A DNA stretch of 38,662 bases, taken from IMG/VR virus record IMGVR_UViG_3300025815_000031, positions 1-38,662 of that record; one strand, written 5' to 3'. Position 1 is the stretch's first letter, and every line of letters starts with the position of its first letter. Position numbers and translations under genes: made by a program. The notes beneath the pieces were generated by a model that was not told the origin of the DNA, did no database searches, and saw only the letters and a list, made by a program, of their open reading frames with translations. Of the stretch, positions 1 through 8,427 are shown one piece after another. The DNA is from a virus.

Positions 1-261
1 CAAGGAAAGAAGTTTTATTTTGTATTGACCGTGCATGTAATTGATATCAAAACCACAATTATTGTTCATTATTTTTCTGACGCATTCATAACACCAGTGC
101 TTATCTTTATTACGGATGTAATGACCATGGGGACAAACAAAACCACGGTAGTAACCGTGGGCATCTAACTGTTCATCAGACAAAGAATCAATGTCATGGA
201 CAAAAACAAAATCTGAGAAGGCATCCACGTGCCGTTGGTAGCCACTAACGAAATTTGCCAT
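1..261 (-). CDS. Zinc-binding small protein, C-terminus cut by window edge
   Basis: The ATG lies directly after the TAA of the upstream gene, so the two are read as a unit. The visible 87 residues contain a CPHGH motif followed about ten residues later by CYEC, which looks like a small zinc knuckle. The residues after it (CGFDINYMHGQY) recall zinc-containing N-terminal parts of phage homing-endonuclease-like proteins. This is a resemblance only: the C-terminus is outside the window, so no catalytic motif can be checked. Real coding sequence is likely; function is uncertain. Confidence 0.6.
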   Translation of the reverse strand, partial: MANFVSGYQRHVDAFSDFVFVHDIDSLSDEQLDAHGYYRGFVCPHGHYIRNKDKHWCYECVRKIMNNNCGFDINYMHGQYKIKLLSL

Positions 262-639
262 TTAGTTCACCAGGGTTGTTTGTAGTTCTTTTGGGTTGCG
301 GTTGCGTCTGTACTTGGGAATGCGTGCAGGTTTTCTTTGTTTGAGGATGAGTTCTTTCCTGTTGTCCCGCTCAGGATTATCAGGAAGATGTAGTACATCT
401 GCATTACCAGGATCAATGCCTGTGCGGAGGTAATAAACCAGGCGATGGGCAGTGAATTTCACATTTGCAAGAGATACGTAAAAGAATTTGCCGTTCTGAT
501 GCAGGATCCCTGCCGAGTCCCCAGGTTCGTGGAAGCGATTCTTCGTACGCCACGCCAGCCCTGTTGGATACCTGTCGGTTAATTCCAGCTGCTCCTCCAC
601 CCACCAGAGCGGCATCATCGGGGTGTAATTACGGGGCAT
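262..639 (-). CDS. Degenerate HNH-type homing endonuclease relative
   Basis: This 125-residue protein aligns by eye with the first two thirds of the AP2-HNH endonuclease at 7791-8315. Shared positions include GLxW near residue 28, PGDxAG, HRLxYxLR and DPGNxxV. Where the other copy has the HNH segment EVDH, this one reads DVLH, so an acidic residue is lost while the His stays. The AP2-like DNA-binding C-terminus is missing and is replaced by a basic tail. It may be a decayed or repurposed homing endonuclease. Its stop codon abuts the next ATG at 261. Confidence 0.6.
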   Translation of the reverse strand: MPRNYTPMMPLWWVEEQLELTDRYPTGLAWRTKNRFHEPGDSAGILHQNGKFFYVSLANVKFTAHRLVYYLRTGIDPGNADVLHLPDNPERDNRKELILKQRKPARIPKYRRNRNPKELQTTLVN

Positions 640-972
640 TGGGATCCAGAGGGTGCTAGATGCAAAAGATAGCAGGTATACGACGTGAGTGCAACGCTTT
701 TTTGCAGGGTATACCCTCTATCTATCTTTATATACAGAAATGTGACACTTTAGAAGTGAAATGTCACATGCAACGACACTTTACTCAGAAGTGTCACATG
801 CCCTCCCCCAGGTATCGTTGGGACTTAGGTTGATACCGACACTTTACTTTTGAAGTGTCACATTTTTACCTATAAAGATAGATAGGCGGTATACCCTGCA
901 CAAACAAGCAGGTATACGACGCCAACTGCATGGGATAGCAGGTATACCCTGTTCCTTTACGTCATATACCCA
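640..972. other. Gene-free block with nested inverted repeats and iterons
   Basis: No plausible gene lies here. The outer arms 704-732 and 871-899 are near-perfect inverted copies (about 27 of 29 bases) containing GCAGGGTATACC and TATCTATCTTTATA. Inside are three palindromic sites built on GTGACACTT/AAGTGTCAC (741-768, 775-798, 838-862) and a weaker GGTATC/GATACC pair at 811-837. AGCAGGTATAC recurs as a direct repeat at 671, 906 and 938. Clustered iterons and repeated operators inside a long inverted repeat fit a replication origin or a multi-operator control region. Which of these it is cannot be decided from sequence alone. Confidence 0.7.
704..899. repeat. Long inverted repeat enclosing three operator-like palindromes
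   Basis: Arms at 704-732 and 871-899 pair over about 29 bases with two mismatches. The enclosed 138 bases carry three copies of a GACACTT...AAGTGTC palindrome, so the whole block can form a branched cruciform or RNA. The palindrome spacing (about 34 and 64 bases) suits cooperative protein binding. Confidence 0.75.
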
Positions 973-1000
973 CAAAAAAGCCCCTGCCGAAGCAGAGGCC
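973..1000 (-). terminator. Rho-independent terminator after the GT4 gene
   Basis: Read on the minus strand, an 8-bp GC-rich stem (GCCTCTGC/GCAGGGGC, one G-U pair) closes a TTCG tetraloop and is followed by six T residues. It lies 20 bases past the stop codon of the glycosyltransferase at 1021-2298. Confidence 0.88.
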
Positions 1001-1020
1001 TGGTACCCACAGTCACCGGA

Positions 1021-2298
1021 TTACTTTACTGCTTCCACCGTTTCACGACGGTTTCCTTTGCTTTTCTTACGTTTCCGACCGGTATTCTTGGCCTCCAGTG
1101 AGACAGCATGATCCACCTGGTTCAACACGTCCTCAAATACGCCACCAAACTGGGATGCCACCGTATCCCAGTGGAATTGGGGATCCGTTACCCGTGTGTA
1201 GCAGTCCTCAGCGACACGTTGGCGGCGGTCAGGGGAGTGGTACAGATCGTTCAGGATCTCTGTTAGGTGCTCAGAGGAGGGGCAGGGCATCTCACGGCTG
1301 TAGTTGGTGTCTACATCAACGTGGTCGCAACGAATCAGCTCACCGCAGCCCTCAAAGATTTCTTTGCAGGAGGTGTGGTTTGGCACCACCTGGGGCACAC
1401 GACAGGCAGCGTGTTCAAAGTTGACAAGACCCCAGCCTTCTCCTTTGCAGGTGTTGACGCCCACATCAACAGCGTTGTAGATGACGTTGAGCATTTCAAA
1501 AGGTACGTTCGGCGGCTGGTCCCCCTGGCTGGTCATGACCAAACGATTGTTGGGATCCAGGCCTACCTTGGCCATTTCCTTGGCAAAGGTATTCATGATG
1601 TCCCAACCCTGATCCTTCATTCCCATGTGCAGGTAGAGCTGTGTTTCTGGTTTATCTACGGCAAACTGAGCAAATGCCTGGATCGTAATGTCAATACGTT
1701 TACGGAACTGATTACGGTTTCCATTAAAAACAATAAACGACTCCGGCTTTAACCCCAGTTGCTTACGGCATTCTTGTTTATCCATGGGATAGAACTGCCC
1801 TGGTGTAACACCATGCGGAATGACGGCAATGGGTTTGGTGATACCGCCTTTTACAAATTCGTATGCACCAAATTCTGTGTAGGAAACAACTGCATCCCAG
1901 TTGTTGGCAGTATCTGCAATACAACCAGTCCAACCATAAGAATCCATGGGTGCATAACCCACGAATTTAAATTTCTTTTGCTGGTGCAGGTCTTGAATTT
2001 GACGGTATTGCTCATTAATGATCCACATGTCATTAATGCTAAATACCACGTCAGGTTCTTCTCGTTCAACGATTTCCCTGATGCGTTGCTCACCAAAAGG
2101 AGCCGTTTGGAATCGATTTGACGAAGGATACATTTTGAAATCCTTCTGTTGATCACATGGATCACCCCACCAGTTATTGCCTAGTACAACGATTTCAAAG
2201 TGATCTTTAAGGCGGTAGATGACATTTTCAGTTACACGGGCAAAGCCCGTCATTGCAACAACGTCACCACACCAAAGCACTTTAGGTTTTTTTGCCAA
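1021..2298 (-). CDS. GT-B glycosyltransferase, GT4-like
   Basis: The 425-residue protein has a two-Rossmann GT-B layout. The N-terminal half starts with a KVLWCGD strand. The C-terminal half contains FNGNRNQFRKR, as in the nucleotide-sugar site of GT4 enzymes, and GEGWGLVNFEHA near residue 290, which matches the E-x7-E family signature. The last 25 residues are a basic tail. The start is a TTG at 2298; the next ATG would remove the first Rossmann strand. It probably glycosylates a virion component, host glycan or DNA; the acceptor cannot be inferred. It is followed by a strong terminator and is divergent from the gene at 2368. Confidence 0.85.
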   Translation of the reverse strand: MAKKPKVLWCGDVVAMTGFARVTENVIYRLKDHFEIVVLGNNWWGDPCDQQKDFKMYPSSNRFQTAPFGEQRIREIVEREEPDVVFSINDMWIINEQYRQIQDLHQQKKFKFVGYAPMDSYGWTGCIADTANNWDAVVSYTEFGAYEFVKGGITKPIAVIPHGVTPGQFYPMDKQECRKQLGLKPESFIVFNGNRNQFRKRIDITIQAFAQFAVDKPETQLYLHMGMKDQGWDIMNTFAKEMAKVGLDPNNRLVMTSQGDQPPNVPFEMLNVIYNAVDVGVNTCKGEGWGLVNFEHAACRVPQVVPNHTSCKEIFEGCGELIRCDHVDVDTNYSREMPCPSSEHLTEILNDLYHSPDRRQRVAEDCYTRVTDPQFHWDTVASQFGGVFEDVLNQVDHAVSLEAKNTGRKRKKSKGNRRETVEAVK

Positions 2299-2367
2299 GA
2301 TAAACTAGTTACTCTGCCTTTACTATACAAAAAAATAGATGATATTAAAATAAAAGAAAAACATAAA
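2299..2367. promoter_or_regulatory. Divergent intergenic region, probable promoters
   Basis: These 69 bases separate a minus-strand glycosyltransferase from a plus-strand gene and are very AT-rich. A minus-strand TATAGT and plus-strand TATACA overlap near 2323-2330. No clear -35 boxes are visible, so the promoter call rests on the divergent arrangement. Confidence 0.35.
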
Positions 2368-3261
2368 ATGTCAAAAGCTGATCTAGCAGGCAAGTTTATG
2401 CGTCTGCAACAGAGTGATTTATTTCAGGAAGGCGTTGAAGGTGTTATGGCGGGAGGCGCAGCAGGGCTTAGTTTAATTGGTTCAGATACGCCAGCCTCTC
2501 AGATTGCTATCCAGACACTTGGAGGTATTGCAGGTGGAATTGGCCTTGGTTTACTAGGTAAAAATATTGGCGCAGCAATAGGCAAACGGTTGCACCCACA
2601 AGCTCTAAAAGATCAATCAGGATTATTAGCTTCTTTTGGAAGGCTTGCAGGACAAAAAACTTTAGCAAGCGGCGGCGCAGAAACACTGCGTTATGGAAAA
2701 GGACAGATCAAACAAGAGCTTAAAAAACAAACATCGGCACAGCTTTTAAACGAAGCTTTACAAAACCCACAAGCGTTTGCAAATAAATATGGAGTAGATG
2801 CGGAAACATTTAAAAAGTATCAAACTTTTGTTGGCGCAGCAGGACAGGGACGCGCAGGTCTTGAAATGTTGGAAAATCTTTCTCCAGCTCAAAGACAACA
2901 AATGGGTGAAGGCCTTCAAAATTTAATGAATCAAGGATTTAATCAAGTTGAGAATTTAATTAATGTACAAGCTGCGGCAAATATGGATAACAACATTGCA
3001 AAAATGGCAATGCTACAGAAAGGTAAAACAGTGCCAGGTCTTGAAATGGACATGGGAGAGGCCTTTGAAAAACTTTTACAAGGCCCCAAAAATGTTACTG
3101 GCGAGAATGTTGGTCGCGCAGTAGGTCGTTTTGCCGGTGACGAAATTGGTGTTATTACGGGTATGGGACTTGGTGGCCTGCTATCAAATACACTTGGCAT
3201 TAAAACAGAAAAAGATAAAAAAATTGAAGAACTAGAAGGCCTTTTATCTAGTTCTTACTAA
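2368..3261 (+). CDS. Glycine/alanine-rich putative virion or membrane-active protein
   Basis: The chosen start (MSKADLAGKF) gives 297 residues and avoids overlap with the divergent gene; an earlier in-frame start exists but would overlap it by about 100 bases. Residues 25-70 are rich in small residues (VMAGGAAG, LGGIAGGIGLGLLGKNIGAA), resembling glycine-zipper membrane-associating segments. The centre is Gln/Ala-rich and helical, and a second Gly-rich stretch (GMGLGGLLSNTLG) precedes the C-terminus. I do not recognise the family. A structural or ejection-type protein is a guess from composition. The stop is one base from the convergent primase-helicase gene. Confidence 0.7.
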   Translation: MSKADLAGKFMRLQQSDLFQEGVEGVMAGGAAGLSLIGSDTPASQIAIQTLGGIAGGIGLGLLGKNIGAAIGKRLHPQALKDQSGLLASFGRLAGQKTLASGGAETLRYGKGQIKQELKKQTSAQLLNEALQNPQAFANKYGVDAETFKKYQTFVGAAGQGRAGLEMLENLSPAQRQQMGEGLQNLMNQGFNQVENLINVQAAANMDNNIAKMAMLQKGKTVPGLEMDMGEAFEKLLQGPKNVTGENVGRAVGRFAGDEIGVITGMGLGGLLSNTLGIKTEKDKKIEELEGLLSSSY

Positions 3262-3262
3262 C

Positions 3263-5872
3263 TTATTTAGTATTGTTACCCGAAGGGTTCATGCCATAAA
3301 GCTCAAAGTACTTTTCGGGATTAGCTGATACCTCAACAACAGAAGGGTAGTGCTCATACTTGGTTGGGTTTGAGTCACGCAGTGCAGCATTAATCACCTT
3401 GATGCCACGCCCTTCATTTTTACCAAAGATATTGAGCTTCAGCTGGTGCTTACAGATATCAAAGAAGAGTACTTCAAAGCGGCTGCGTCCCACAAAACCT
3501 ACATTACAACTCCTGCAAAACTCGGCATAGCTTGGGTACATCCACCTGGTGTGCTTGTCATAGAAGTTACTACCACCTTGTCCTGCTTTACAGGTACCGA
3601 TAACTGCAGCAACACCTGGATCAAAGACCACATGCTTATCCATCCAGTCAAGAAGTGGGTTAGAACGAAGGCTTTGTTCCTTTTCATACTTCTGGAAGAA
3701 GTCAACATGCTTTGCGGTTTCCATTAAGTAGGAACGCATTTCATTTTCTGACATATCCAGTACCCAGTTAACGAGGCCTGGGAGCAAAGCAGCAAATATT
3801 CCTTGTGGATTGCCTTTGCTATCGAACTTGATTAGTTCTTTTTGTTCAGCTTGTGTACCTTCAAATGGTCGATCGAATGGGATTGTAAGGCGCCGACGCG
3901 CCAAACCAGATGTGTAATCAGTGGATTGAATGGCTTCATTGGCAGTAATAACTACCATGCCTTGGTATTGAAAAGGATCTAGTGCTTCTCCCTGATACTT
4001 ACGTTCGCTACGAATCCAATCATTACCAGTGATTGCTTTTAGTTTGGAGACAGAACCACCCCAACGATCAGCATCCTGGAATAGGAGTAGTTTTTTACCC
4101 ATATAAGCAGCTGCTTCAAAGCGATTCTTCTCCATGTTTTCAAAATCAGTGGAGTAGGTATTGCTTTTACCAACGAGTGCTACTGCAAGATTTGCGTAGG
4201 TTGATTTACCAGATTTACCAGGACCAACGATTTCAAGAAACTTTTGGATTTCAGAGCGCCCCAGGAGGGTTGCTCGTAACCATGCACGTAATACTTGTGC
4301 GCGATGCCAGGAACCATGTTGCGTGTGCTTCAACCATTTGATGATTGGTTCACAGGTTGCATGCTCATCGTATTGATAGGGCATTTGTTGGGTCAGGTAA
4401 AGCTCTCTGTTGAATGGCAGTAGCTTCTTTGATTCAACGTCAAGGACACCATTGGTAAATAGAAGGTGATCAGTACCTTCATACCAATCGCTGAAAGGAA
4501 GTAACGCCTGGAGCTGTTTATAGACATCTTCAATTAGCCGTTGATTGAAGCCACGGGGCAACCACTCGGTATGAGTAAGGATGTGTAATTTCTCACGGAT
4601 AGAACCATAAGTTTCAATTTTGGTTTGTTTCTCCCATACGCCCCTGGTGATGTCATAGGCAAAGAACTGGTTGTGCGGTTGACTGAAGAGCAAATTTCCG
4701 CTATACATACCAAGCACTTCATCGGTAATCTTGTTCGATGGTTGATTGTGCTGCTGCTTTTCTTTTGATTTCTGTTTCTTATCAGACTTGTTTACCGGCT
4801 GAGGCGCCTGGCTTTGAGTTTGTGAACCTAAGTTTTCCTGCGCAAGAATTTCCATGTGAATATAAGAATCCTCTTCAATTTGAGGAAGTAGTTTTTCCGA
4901 ATCAGCTAGTGTCTCATCATCAACACTTAGCGCCTTATGGTCCTGAGGAGGAGTCCAACCATTCTCACTAGCGATGTGAATAAGGGAACCGAGGCCACGG
5001 CCTGCACCTTTAGTAAAGGACAGCCAGCGTTTATGGCATTCGCCTTCTCTGTACTTATCTGATTGTTTGGACCATTCATCCCAAATATCAAGAAGGCTTT
5101 CATCCAAGTTATGAAGCACTTGTCCAACAGTGATCCAGATGTCGTAATCATCTGCTGCACCTGGGGCCATACCCCAAGTTGCTTCAATAGCTTGTTTGAT
5201 ATTGCGTTCTAATGAGATATGCGTTTGGACAACGAAATTACTACCAACCATTCGGCTGGTTTCCTGTGCCGGTTTCCCTAGCTTGGCATTTTTGGTGATG
5301 ATGCCATTCAGGATCCAGTCCGGTAGTTCAGGCAGTTTATCTGCCCATTCAAAACCCAAGCCATCAGCTGTGAAGTAACCTTCAGTTTCTGGGTGCAAAC
5401 CCATTAACACACCTTGGTGTTTCTTCCACAAGATTTCAAGACGTTCTTTGTTTTCTTGTGCGTGCCAGGTGTACTTATTACGCAGGAAGTGCTTGTGTTT
5501 ATTACGGTCTAGTTTGTATAGCCTGCGTTCCCTGCCCACTTTACCGCTGAGGATGGTAAGGGTGGGAGGCAATGCATCTTGTAATGGAATATTGCTGATT
5601 TCTTCGATGAGTTGATAAACGCTAGGTCCATCAACATCAACCCAGACCAAGCCAAAAGGATGGTTATAGGCAGGGCCGCCAAGTACGCCAATTGCTTTAC
5701 ATTCTCCCGTTGTGAGTTCTTTTTCAATTTCGTCTACGCTAAACGGAGTTTTCTGCCAACCCTGGATGTAAGGATCTTTATTTGCCCCAAGGGGGGTGAG
5801 AGGCCAATCGATAGGGATGTAGTCGAGACGAATTTCTCCTGCTTTAAGAGATTTGTAATTCGTGCTCGTCAT
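3263..5872 (-). CDS. Primase-polymerase fused to D5-type SF3 helicase
   Basis: An 869-residue replication protein. The N-terminus (about 1-200) resembles bifunctional primase-polymerase domains: PLTPLGANKDP, GVLGG and a VDVDG acidic pair at 78-82. Residues about 220-305 resemble the PriCT-2 linker (GAADDYDIWITVGQVLHNL). The C-terminal half is a D5/SF3 ATPase: Walker A GPGKSGKST near 549, Walker B LLLFQDADRW near 592, then TANEA and the arginine-rich SGLARRRLTIPF. It should unwind the fork and synthesise primers, supplying the priming partner for the family A polymerase at 27022-28845. The 3' end converges on the 2368-3261 gene with a one-base gap. Confidence 0.9.
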   Translation of the reverse strand: MTSTNYKSLKAGEIRLDYIPIDWPLTPLGANKDPYIQGWQKTPFSVDEIEKELTTGECKAIGVLGGPAYNHPFGLVWVDVDGPSVYQLIEEISNIPLQDALPPTLTILSGKVGRERRLYKLDRNKHKHFLRNKYTWHAQENKERLEILWKKHQGVLMGLHPETEGYFTADGLGFEWADKLPELPDWILNGIITKNAKLGKPAQETSRMVGSNFVVQTHISLERNIKQAIEATWGMAPGAADDYDIWITVGQVLHNLDESLLDIWDEWSKQSDKYREGECHKRWLSFTKGAGRGLGSLIHIASENGWTPPQDHKALSVDDETLADSEKLLPQIEEDSYIHMEILAQENLGSQTQSQAPQPVNKSDKKQKSKEKQQHNQPSNKITDEVLGMYSGNLLFSQPHNQFFAYDITRGVWEKQTKIETYGSIREKLHILTHTEWLPRGFNQRLIEDVYKQLQALLPFSDWYEGTDHLLFTNGVLDVESKKLLPFNRELYLTQQMPYQYDEHATCEPIIKWLKHTQHGSWHRAQVLRAWLRATLLGRSEIQKFLEIVGPGKSGKSTYANLAVALVGKSNTYSTDFENMEKNRFEAAAYMGKKLLLFQDADRWGGSVSKLKAITGNDWIRSERKYQGEALDPFQYQGMVVITANEAIQSTDYTSGLARRRLTIPFDRPFEGTQAEQKELIKFDSKGNPQGIFAALLPGLVNWVLDMSENEMRSYLMETAKHVDFFQKYEKEQSLRSNPLLDWMDKHVVFDPGVAAVIGTCKAGQGGSNFYDKHTRWMYPSYAEFCRSCNVGFVGRSRFEVLFFDICKHQLKLNIFGKNEGRGIKVINAALRDSNPTKYEHYPSVVEVSANPEKYFELYGMNPSGNNTK

Positions 5873-6053
5873 GTGCCTTGGTGGGTGTGAGTTCTACTCT
5901 AAAGTGTTTATGTGGAAATGCGCCTTCCTTTAGGATTGTGTAGGCATGTAGATGCATGAGGGTGGGCAGATAAAAAGAGTCCCCATCCATCGCATCTTGC
6001 ATGCGACTCATGAGACTATTCATCCACTCACCCATGCCGACATAGATGTCCAT
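5844..6053 (-). CDS. Small unknown protein upstream of primase-helicase
   Basis: A 69-residue ORF whose last 29 bases overlap the primase-helicase start, a typical coupled arrangement. It is Met-rich at the N-terminus (MDIYVGMGEWMNSLMSRMQD) and His-rich later (MHLHAY, HKHFRVE). No known domain is recognised. Confidence 0.6.
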   Translation of the reverse strand: MDIYVGMGEWMNSLMSRMQDAMDGDSFYLPTLMHLHAYTILKEGAFPHKHFRVELTPTKAHDEHELQIS

Positions 6054-6127
6054 GGGGAGCGCCTGGTTTGTGTTCTTTTATCCTACGTGCACCAAATCAC
6101 ATGAGCGCCAATGTTAATTTAAAATAA

Positions 6128-6307
6128 TCAAGACTTATTGGACTCAGTTTCTTTATATTTATTACGTTTATCTGTTGCTTCCATTTCTTTCATCATCTTT
6201 TCGTATAGCAGAACGGCATCTTCCTTCGTGACAACAGCACGTTCACATGCGATCGTCCAAGCCAGACGCTTGCGTGCTTCCATGGGAGTGTGGGGGTTGT
6301 AGGCCAT
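6128..6307 (-). CDS. Small charged unknown protein (59 aa)
   Basis: The ORF starts MAYNPHTPMEARKRLAW and ends in a lysine/glutamate-rich helix. It overlaps the 3' end of the preceding gene by about 65 bases. Its amphipathic helical pattern and usual ATG start suggest a real gene, and no other gene occupies most of this stretch. Function unknown. Confidence 0.55.
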   Translation of the reverse strand: MAYNPHTPMEARKRLAWTIACERAVVTKEDAVLLYEKMMKEMEATDKRNKYKETESNKS

Positions 6308-6554
6308 CAGTATACCAAGGTGCAGTAAGTTGGATCATCCCACCAAGCTTTTGGGACTCACCGGTCTGTAGTTCAGAATCAATTGGGTGTTCTTTGTAGA
6401 TTGGTTGATTAGCTTTCTCTAGCTCTAGTTCAGCTTGAATCCTATTGTTAATTTCAATGGTATCAAGCGTTGCTTTTAGCTTTGCTTCAAACCATATTTT
6501 ATGCCACCATTTAATTATTTTTTTGTATATGGCCCCAAGAAGTTGTTTGATCAT
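6243..6554 (-). CDS. Small protein with basic amphipathic N-terminus
   Basis: A 103-residue ORF whose start overlaps the end of the endonuclease VII gene. The N-terminus (MIKQLLGAIYKKIIKWWHKIW) is an amphipathic, tryptophan-rich cationic helix that could sit at a membrane. A charged helix follows. The last 20 residues overlap the next gene in another frame and look less protein-like. Function unknown; the membrane idea is inference. Confidence 0.5.
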   Translation of the reverse strand: MIKQLLGAIYKKIIKWWHKIWFEAKLKATLDTIEINNRIQAELELEKANQPIYKEHPIDSELQTGESQKLGGMIQLTAPWYTDGLQPPHSHGSTQASGLDDRM

Positions 6555-6939
6555 TTAAATACGTAATTAAACCTTCTAGTTTCTCAACTTTATCTTGTAT
6601 GTGTCCTAATGCAAGATTACATGAGTGGCAGAGAAGTCCTCTTATTTTTCCTGTTTCATGGCAATGGTCTATATAAAACCGCTTCCTTCCGGGTGCGCCG
6701 GGCGTCATAGAACGGCAACCTGGGTTAGCACAACAACCACCTTGCGCTTTTAGAATTGCTTTATAGTGTTTATAATTTACACCAAATTTTCTTTCTACTC
6801 GCAATTCGTTTTGGCATTCACGACATATTGAAGAAAGGCTTGCTTCGCCATTCTTTTTAATATAGCCAGAAAAACCAAAATAACTAAATTGTTTTACTTT
6901 TTTGCAGCGAGTGCAACGCTTAGATGAGGTCTGGGTCAT
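6511..6939 (-). CDS. Endonuclease VII-like HNH resolvase
   Basis: This 142-residue protein carries the phage recombination endonuclease VII signature. A CxxC pair at residues 9-12 and a second CxxC near 39 are followed by CCANPGC, then YIDHCHETGKIRGLLCHSCN, which holds the catalytic His-His core and a zinc CxxC. Endonuclease VII enzymes (T4 gp49 family) resolve branched DNA before packaging. The MTQTSSKRC start is preferred because it gives a 20-base overlap with the exonuclease gene; a start 13 codons upstream is possible. Adjacency to the exonuclease supports a shared role in recombination or DNA processing. Confidence 0.88.
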   Translation of the reverse strand: MTQTSSKRCTRCKKVKQFSYFGFSGYIKKNGEASLSSICRECQNELRVERKFGVNYKHYKAILKAQGGCCANPGCRSMTPGAPGRKRFYIDHCHETGKIRGLLCHSCNLALGHIQDKVEKLEGLITYLNDQTTSWGHIQKNN

Positions 6940-7756
6940 AAACTCCACAATTTTCGATTTGGGTGTAATACTCAGCAACTAATGCGTACCAGTCTTCTCT
7001 TAAAGAATTAAGAAATTTTCTCGAAATTTTAAAAATTTGCGTACGCACAGGTGTAGAAACTAAAATAGCTGCTTGCTGTACGGTCATGCCGAGTGTTTGT
7101 TCAATTGCAATATCATATGCCGCGAGTTGCTTGCAAGTTTTTTTAAACTTAAGGTGACCACCCAACAGATCTCTCCATTCCTGGGAACCTTTTTCTACAT
7201 CTTTAGGCCACTTACGGCTGTAAGGTTTGACGCTGGTCTTTAGGTCAGCAAGAGTTAACTTATTATTAGCAACAGCGATAATGTCAGGAGCACCAGCCCA
7301 AGCCCTGCCTTCGTCATCACAACCCCAGACACGAGCGACATCATCAGCACCAATAGTGAAGTCAAACTTATCCAGAACAGGAGACTCAGCCCAAAGGACT
7401 TCCTGGAACTGATCCAGAATCGGTGGCATACCCGACCAAAAATCAGCGTATTCTTCTTTAATGTCCGGGGTTTTATTACCTTTGAGGTACTGTTCCATGC
7501 CGTAGTGAATGGCAGTACCACGTTCTGCAGCAGCTTCTTTAACACCTGGATTAGCTTTAGACCACATTTCAAGCTTCCGTTTGTTTGCTTCGGAAGCTGT
7601 TTCGCTAATAATAGTAGTTACAGACGGCGCAGGTCCAGTAGGTAACGGTGTAACGTAATGTCTACGTCCTTTTATTGCTATCCTGGCAGGACCTTTATTC
7701 AATTCCGTTAGGGTTTGGGACCATTGTTTTTTGGATTCTTCCCAAATGCAGGTCAT
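6920..7756 (-). CDS. RecB/Cas4-like PD-(D/E)XK exonuclease
   Basis: The 278-residue protein shows the ordered motifs of RecB-family phage exonucleases: GTAIHYGMEQYL at 80-91, a Glu at 124, PD at 157-158, DLK at 171-173 as the metal-binding core, and the QLAAY motif at 210-214. Such enzymes degrade host DNA or resect phage DNA for recombination. It is divergently oriented to the AP2-HNH gene with a 34-base gap and overlaps endonuclease VII at its 3' end. Confidence 0.85.
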   Translation of the reverse strand: MTCIWEESKKQWSQTLTELNKGPARIAIKGRRHYVTPLPTGPAPSVTTIISETASEANKRKLEMWSKANPGVKEAAAERGTAIHYGMEQYLKGNKTPDIKEEYADFWSGMPPILDQFQEVLWAESPVLDKFDFTIGADDVARVWGCDDEGRAWAGAPDIIAVANNKLTLADLKTSVKPYSRKWPKDVEKGSQEWRDLLGGHLKFKKTCKQLAAYDIAIEQTLGMTVQQAAILVSTPVRTQIFKISRKFLNSLREDWYALVAEYYTQIENCGVYDPDLI

Positions 7757-7790
7757 TACGGCCTAGTGTATTGATTTTATTCTATCAAAA

Positions 7791-8315
7791 ATGAAAACCA
7801 AAAAGCCTTTGCTTTCCTACGAAAAAGCATTTTATTATTTCCAAGAATGTTCCAGTTCAAAAAGCGGACTCGTTTGGAAAAATCCAACTTCTTTGCGATT
7901 TAAGCCAGGCGATCCGGCTGGTTCTTTAAAACCTCATGGTTATTGGGTAGTTCGCATAAACAAGAAAGATTATTACGTACACAGAATATTGTATTTGCTT
8001 AGAAATAAAAAAGACCCAGGTAATTTTGAAGTCGATCACACCATTAATGATGGTGATAAAAACAACAAAAAAGATTTAAGACTTGCCAATAGATCTCAAA
8101 ATGCAGCAAATGGAAAAAAGAAAAAATATAAAACAGAGCCGCAAAGCAGATGGAAAGGTGTGTATAAAAAACGAAACAAATGGGCCGCACAAGCATGGTT
8201 AAATAATAAAAAATATCATCTAGGCTGTTTTGATAAGGAAGAACAAGCAGCATTGGCTTACAATGTTTTTGCGCAGAAACATTTTGGTGTTTATGCCGTT
8301 TTAAACATTATTTAA
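7791..8315 (+). CDS. HNH homing endonuclease with AP2 DNA-binding domain
   Basis: This 174-residue protein has an HNH_3-like core (GDPAGSLKPHGYWVVRI, YYVHRILYLL, EVDH near 84, then NNKKDLRLA) followed by an AP2-like domain from about 118 (SRWKGVYKKRNKWAAQAW, YHLGCFDKEEQAALAY). This architecture is typical of mobile phage HNH endonucleases. It is a lone plus-strand gene next to the minus-strand exonuclease, as expected of a free-standing homing insertion. It is paralogous to the decayed gene at 262-639. Confidence 0.88.
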   Translation: MKTKKPLLSYEKAFYYFQECSSSKSGLVWKNPTSLRFKPGDPAGSLKPHGYWVVRINKKDYYVHRILYLLRNKKDPGNFEVDHTINDGDKNNKKDLRLANRSQNAANGKKKKYKTEPQSRWKGVYKKRNKWAAQAWLNNKKYHLGCFDKEEQAALAYNVFAQKHFGVYAVLNII

Positions 8316-8325
8316 CTCTTAAAAA

Positions 8326-8427
8326 ATGAAAGAGTTTTACTACGGAATTGCCGCAGTACTGGGCGCCATGTTGGTAGTTATCAGTATTGATGCGTACATT
8401 TTCTTTAGTGAGGTTGCCTCCCGGTGA
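8326..8427 (+). CDS. 33-aa single-pass membrane peptide
   Basis: The ATG opens MKEFYYGIAAVLGAMLVVIS, a clear hydrophobic span, and ends EVASR. The stop TGA shares bases with the GTG of the next gene (GTGA), which argues for real translation. The start codon sits in the loop of a hairpin (AACTCTT at 8314-8320 with AAGAGTT at 8330-8336), so initiation may be structure-controlled. Function unknown. Confidence 0.55.
   Translation: MKEFYYGIAAVLGAMLVVISIDAYIFFSEVASR

Noticed and set aside
1267-1752. 161-aa plus-strand frame within the GT4 glycosyltransferase
   Set aside because: Antisense shadow of a gene with clear family motifs and no ribosome site.
2200-2367. Upstream extension of the glycine-rich gene
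   Set aside because: It would overlap the divergent glycosyltransferase by about 100 bases; the later ATG fits better.
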